Below, piece by piece: positions 61,509 to 64,000 of a stretch of 64,000 bases of DNA; the first letter of the stretch is position 1, and each line of letters begins with the position of its first letter. This stretch comes from Pseudomonadota bacterium. GTDB lineage: Bacteria > Pseudomonadota > Alphaproteobacteria > UBA2136 > UBA6156. The stretch is from assembly GCA_016125035.1 (NCBI GenBank), contig WGMN01000001.1, forward strand, positions 322,427 to 386,426, given 5' to 3'. The notes under the pieces are model-generated. The model had not been told where the DNA came from. It searched no databases and was given only the letters and a program-made list of their open reading frames with translations. Position numbers and translations under genes: made by a program.

Positions 61509-62900
61509 CTAATGGTTGGCGGGGGTGGCGCCTTGGGATGTGATGAGAGAGCTGATTTCGTTCAGCTTTTCTGTGAGAATGGTGGGGGAGGCGGCTTCTA
61601 CGTTGAGGCGTAGCAGGGGCTCATTACTGCTGGTGCGGATGTTGGCGCGCCAGGTGGGGAAGGAGACCTCCAGGCCGTCGAAGCGGGAGAAGGTGGCGCC
61701 CAGCGGCTGGTAGTGGCTTTGCAGGGTGGTGAGGATTTGGGATGCCGGGGTGGTGGTGCGGAAGTTTATCTCATCGGATGCCGGGGCGCGGGAGGCGTGT
61801 TCGGCCACCAGTTGGGAGAGGGTTTTGTTGGTGCGGCCCATAAGCTCTAACATCAGGAGGGCGGGGAGCATGCCGGTGTCGCAGTAGAAGAAATCGCGGA
61901 AGTAGAAGTGGCCGCTGATCTCCCCGCCGAAGATGGCGTGGTGTTGGCGCATGAGGGGTTTGATGTAGCCGTGGCCGACCTTGGAGATGATGGGGGTGCC
62001 GCCGTTCTCGGTGATGGTTTGCACGGTGTCGCGGTAGAGGCGGGGATCATGCACGACGGTGGATTTTTCTTTGGCGAGGAGGGCCTCTGCCAGGAGGGCG
62101 CAGATGTAATAGTTGTTAATGAACTCGCCGCTCTCATCGTAGAAAAAGCAGCGGTCGAAGTCGCCGTCCCAGGCGATGCCGAGGGCCGCGCCGCTTTGCT
62201 TTACGGCGCGGGCAGTTTCTTCCCGGTTGGTGGGCAGGAGTGGGTTGGGAAGGCCGTTGGGGAAGGTGCCGTCCGGCATAAAATGCAGTTTGGTGGCGGT
62301 GAGTTGGGGCAGGTGGGCGAGCAGGGCTTCCACTGTGGGGCCCGCTGCGCCGTTGCCGGCGTTCAGCACGATGTTGAGGGGTTGGATGGAGGTGGTGTCG
62401 GCGATGGAGGACAGGGTGCTTAAGTAGGCTTGGCGGTGGTTGGCGGTGGCGGGTTGGGGGAAGGTGGCGGGGGTGGGTTCGCCTGCTGCCAGTGCACTGC
62501 GGGTGAAGGCTTCCAGTGCGGGGAGGTCGGCATCATGGCTGAAGGGTTGGCCACCGGCGCGGATGAGCTTGAAGCCGTTGTACTCCGCCGGGTTGTGCGA
62601 GGCGGTGACCATGATGCCGAGGCCATAACCCTGGCTGCCGGCGGCATGGTAGACCTCTTCCGTGCCGCACAGGCCCAGTGAGCTGGGCTTGGCGCCTTCT
62701 GCCGCCAGGCCGGCGGCGGCGGCGGCGAGGAGTTCCGGCGAGGTGAGGCGGCTATCCATACCCAAAACCGCCGTTTTGGCGCCGGTGATGCGCGCCAGGC
62801 CGCGGCCGATATGGTAGGCCATGGCGGGGTTGAGCTCATGCGGCATTTTGCCGCGGATGTCATAAGCTTTGAAAGCGGGGAGTTTGGTGGGAGCAGCCAT
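61509..62900 (-). CDS. Phosphomannomutase/phosphoglucomutase
   Basis: Interconverts hexose 1- and 6-phosphates for lipopolysaccharide and exopolysaccharide precursors. Features: FKAYDIRGKMPHELN, the phosphoserine loop MVTASHNPAEYNGFK, the metal-binding WDGDFDRCFF, the sugar-binding GGEISGHFYFRDF and the phosphate-binding RTSSNEPLL. 463 residues, normal for AlgC/ManB type. The last codon is unchanged by the transposon: the stop TAG is made of two chromosomal bases and the first base of the element's end. Confidence 0.95.
   Translation of the reverse strand: MAAPTKLPAFKAYDIRGKMPHELNPAMAYHIGRGLARITGAKTAVLGMDSRLTSPELLAAAAAGLAAEGAKPSSLGLCGTEEVYHAAGSQGYGLGIMVTASHNPAEYNGFKLIRAGGQPFSHDADLPALEAFTRSALAAGEPTPATFPQPATANHRQAYLSTLSSIADTTSIQPLNIVLNAGNGAAGPTVEALLAHLPQLTATKLHFMPDGTFPNGLPNPLLPTNREETARAVKQSGAALGIAWDGDFDRCFFYDESGEFINNYYICALLAEALLAKEKSTVVHDPRLYRDTVQTITENGGTPIISKVGHGYIKPLMRQHHAIFGGEISGHFYFRDFFYCDTGMLPALLMLELMGRTNKTLSQLVAEHASRAPASDEINFRTTTPASQILTTLQSHYQPLGATFSRFDGLEVSFPTWRANIRTSSNEPLLRLNVEAASPTILTEKLNEISSLITSQGATPANH
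61510..61517. repeat. Right target-site duplication TAATGGTT
   Basis: Direct copy of 58163-58170. It covers the last two codons of the phosphomannomutase gene plus the first two bases of its stop. Confidence 0.9.
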
Positions 62901-62965
62901 GCCCCTTGTTGATAAGGGTTTAAAGGCTTGCGGGCAAGGGGGTTTTGCCGTAAACCGCCCTGCGT

Positions 62966-63041
62966 GCCGACGTAGCTCAGCTGGTAGAGCGGCGCATTCG
63001 TAATGCGTAGGTCGTCTGTTCGAATCAGATCGTCGGCACCA
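62966..63041 (+). tRNA. tRNA-Thr(CGT)
   Basis: Acceptor GCCGACG pairs with CGTCGGC. D-arm AGCTCAGCTGGTAGAGC, anticodon stem GCGCA/TGCGT around TTCGTAA with anticodon CGT (reads ACG), T-arm with GTTCGAATC. Encoded CCA at 63039-63041. Total 76 bases. Confidence 0.97.
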
Positions 63042-63058
63042 GGGTTTTTCTCCCCCTC

Positions 63059-63877
63059 CTAGGTAATGTCTCCTGCCGGTTCTGGGGTAGCCGGGTTCTG
63101 GTAGCGGATGTGGTAAGGGTTAAGGCCCAGCTTGTTACAAAAACCTAGCCACATGGCGAGGCTTACATGGTCGAGCATATTATAGTTTTTAAAGGTGGGC
63201 TGTTTGCCAGCAGCTTTGCAGAGATTGACGATTTTGCGGGTGCCCCAATTACGGATGACAAGGTCGCATCGGGCAGCGAAAATAAGGAGATTGGCCCCGG
63301 AAGGGAGGTTGGCCAGGTTATTTTCCTGGTTGTAGGGGGCGATGACGGTGTCGTAACTGGAGGCGGTGGGAAACCCGGCTTCCACCGCCTCTTTTTTTAT
63401 GAAATCACCAAAGATACTTGAATAGATGCCCTCGCCCATGCGATGGCCTGGGGACAGCGCTACCAACCGTGCCGCTTTGTATTTGTTGGCGAAGTAAAAG
63501 CCCGGATAGGTGCCTGCCGAAAAGCAAAAAATGTTGAGTTTGTGGTTGGGGTACTGAAGGAGGATTTTTTGTACGACCTCATCGAGCATTTCCATGGCGC
63601 GGATGCTGTCGTCGGGAGTAAGGCCCGCCAGGGAAAAGGGACCGTTGATGAGAAAAACGTGACCTTGCATGGGAAGGAGGTTGTGAGCGGCCCAGGCTTG
63701 GTGAAGGACGATATCAAAGGTGAGAAAGCCGGGAAAACATAGCCATAATTCGTTTTCGCAGTCGGGACGCAGGACGGCTTTGGTGGTGATGTCCCAATAT
63801 TTGAGATTATAGCTGTTTTTGAACCAGCTTCTGGCGTTTGGTCCGTGGGCGCTGAAATGGTCGAGGAGGCCGAACAT
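63059..63877 (-). CDS. Alpha/beta-hydrolase-like protein
   Basis: 272 residues, no clear family. ELWLCFPGFLTFDIVLHQAWAAHN resembles the first strands of an alpha/beta hydrolase. LNIFCFSAGTYPGFYFANKY looks like a nucleophile elbow (C-F-S-A-G), ANLLIFAARCDLVI a late strand and YNMLDHVSLAMW a possible histidine. No signal peptide. It uses less GC-rich codons than neighbours. Convergent with the tRNA gene; the 18-bp gap leaves no room for a separate terminator. Confidence 0.65.
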   Translation of the reverse strand: MFGLLDHFSAHGPNARSWFKNSYNLKYWDITTKAVLRPDCENELWLCFPGFLTFDIVLHQAWAAHNLLPMQGHVFLINGPFSLAGLTPDDSIRAMEMLDEVVQKILLQYPNHKLNIFCFSAGTYPGFYFANKYKAARLVALSPGHRMGEGIYSSIFGDFIKKEAVEAGFPTASSYDTVIAPYNQENNLANLPSGANLLIFAARCDLVIRNWGTRKIVNLCKAAGKQPTFKNYNMLDHVSLAMWLGFCNKLGLNPYHIRYQNPATPEPAGDIT

Positions 63878-64000
63878 GCTTGCAAATTTAGAGGTTGGCG
63901 AGGGTTTTGATAACTCCCCCTGAAGAAGATTTTTCCAGTTAGAGGCAAGGTGTGTGGTGGATGGGCAGCTTGCCGGGTTGAGGTGGTGGGAGTTACTTTT
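63878..64000. other. Window end without an identified gene
   Basis: 123 bases upstream of the minus-strand gene; presumably its promoter. No ORF or hairpin of note. Confidence 0.4.

Larger units (their letters stand above)
58171..61509. mobile_element. IS1-like transposon with passenger genes
   Basis: 3339 bp bounded by perfect 17-bp inverted repeats GGTAGTGGGTCAGTTTG (58171-58187 and, inverted, 61493-61509) and by the 8-bp direct repeat TAATGGTT outside them. It contains a DDE transposase, a small basic protein, a 252-residue protein, and a Panacea antitoxin with a probable toxin. Base composition is more AT-rich than the chromosome around it. Intact ends and an identical target duplication indicate recent insertion. 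The right end replaced the final base of the manB stop codon (TAA to TAG). Confidence 0.92.

Overview
The window reads as a GC-rich chromosome segment of an alphaproteobacterium. The main evidence is gene order. mnmG, rsmG, parA, parB, a DUF3576 lipoprotein, leuS, lptE and holA follow one another on the minus strand. The heme cluster hemD, mitofilin-like, hemY, hemE, together with hemC and gpsA, is also of alphaproteobacterial type, as are YraN and COG3807-type SH3 proteins. The genus cannot be named from sequence alone. Almost all genes are housekeeping genes. The accessory content is one intact transposon plus many small repeats.

Layout. 1-1.6 kb: rdgB (5' end missing) and hemW. 1.6-2.9 kb: a long stretch without a convincing gene that holds GTTTCAC/GTGGAAA dyads. 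2.9-5.7 kb: BON lipoprotein, yraN and a divergent LpoA-like gene. 5.8-18.5 kb: the holA to mnmG block, with a porin and several unknown small genes inserted into it. 18.9-21.9 kb: an unknown gene, a 275-bp MITE-like element, a sodium:solute symporter and a small secreted protein. 22-25.8 kb: a membrane-bound MurF-like ligase, an alpha/beta hydrolase and a divergent Ddl-like ligase. 26-33 kb: NhaD-type antiporter, DUF1223, a decayed Fic gene, lepA, comM and an SH3 protein. 33.3-38.8 kb: hemE, a candidate oriC, smr, hemY, mitofilin-like, hemD and divergent mnmE. 38.8-47.3 kb: polA, rho, dinD, glycosyltransferase, NUDIX. 47.4-57.8 kb: hit, mltA, tsaD, mutM, mtgA, hemJ, hemC, tim44-like, gpsA, EVE protein, BI-1 protein. 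58.17-61.51 kb: an IS1-like transposon with passenger genes. 61.5-64 kb: phosphomannomutase, tRNA-Thr and an alpha/beta-hydrolase-like protein.

Three things stand out. First, the transposon at 58171-61509 is bounded by 17-bp inverted repeats and an 8-bp target duplication (TAATGGTT). It carries a DDE transposase, a Panacea (SocA/DUF4065) antitoxin overlapped by a probable toxin gene, a winged-helix-like protein and a small basic protein. Second, tandem arrays of 7-bp units, mostly four copies, recur at eleven or more places with different unit sequences. Seven or eight lie in frame inside leuS, polA, tsaD and a glycosyltransferase gene. Third, the short hemE-smr gap has four TTATCC DnaA-box-like motifs, an AT-rich stretch and a 23-bp dyad, as expected for an alphaproteobacterial origin next to hemE. 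By eye, however, the plus strand is G-rich on both sides, which argues against a simple origin there.

Coding strand is mostly minus left of 34.4 kb and mostly plus right of it. Start codons were chosen from family length, Shine-Dalgarno sequences and overlaps, so they often differ from the longest ORF in the supplied track. All family assignments come from reading the proteins; no database search was run.
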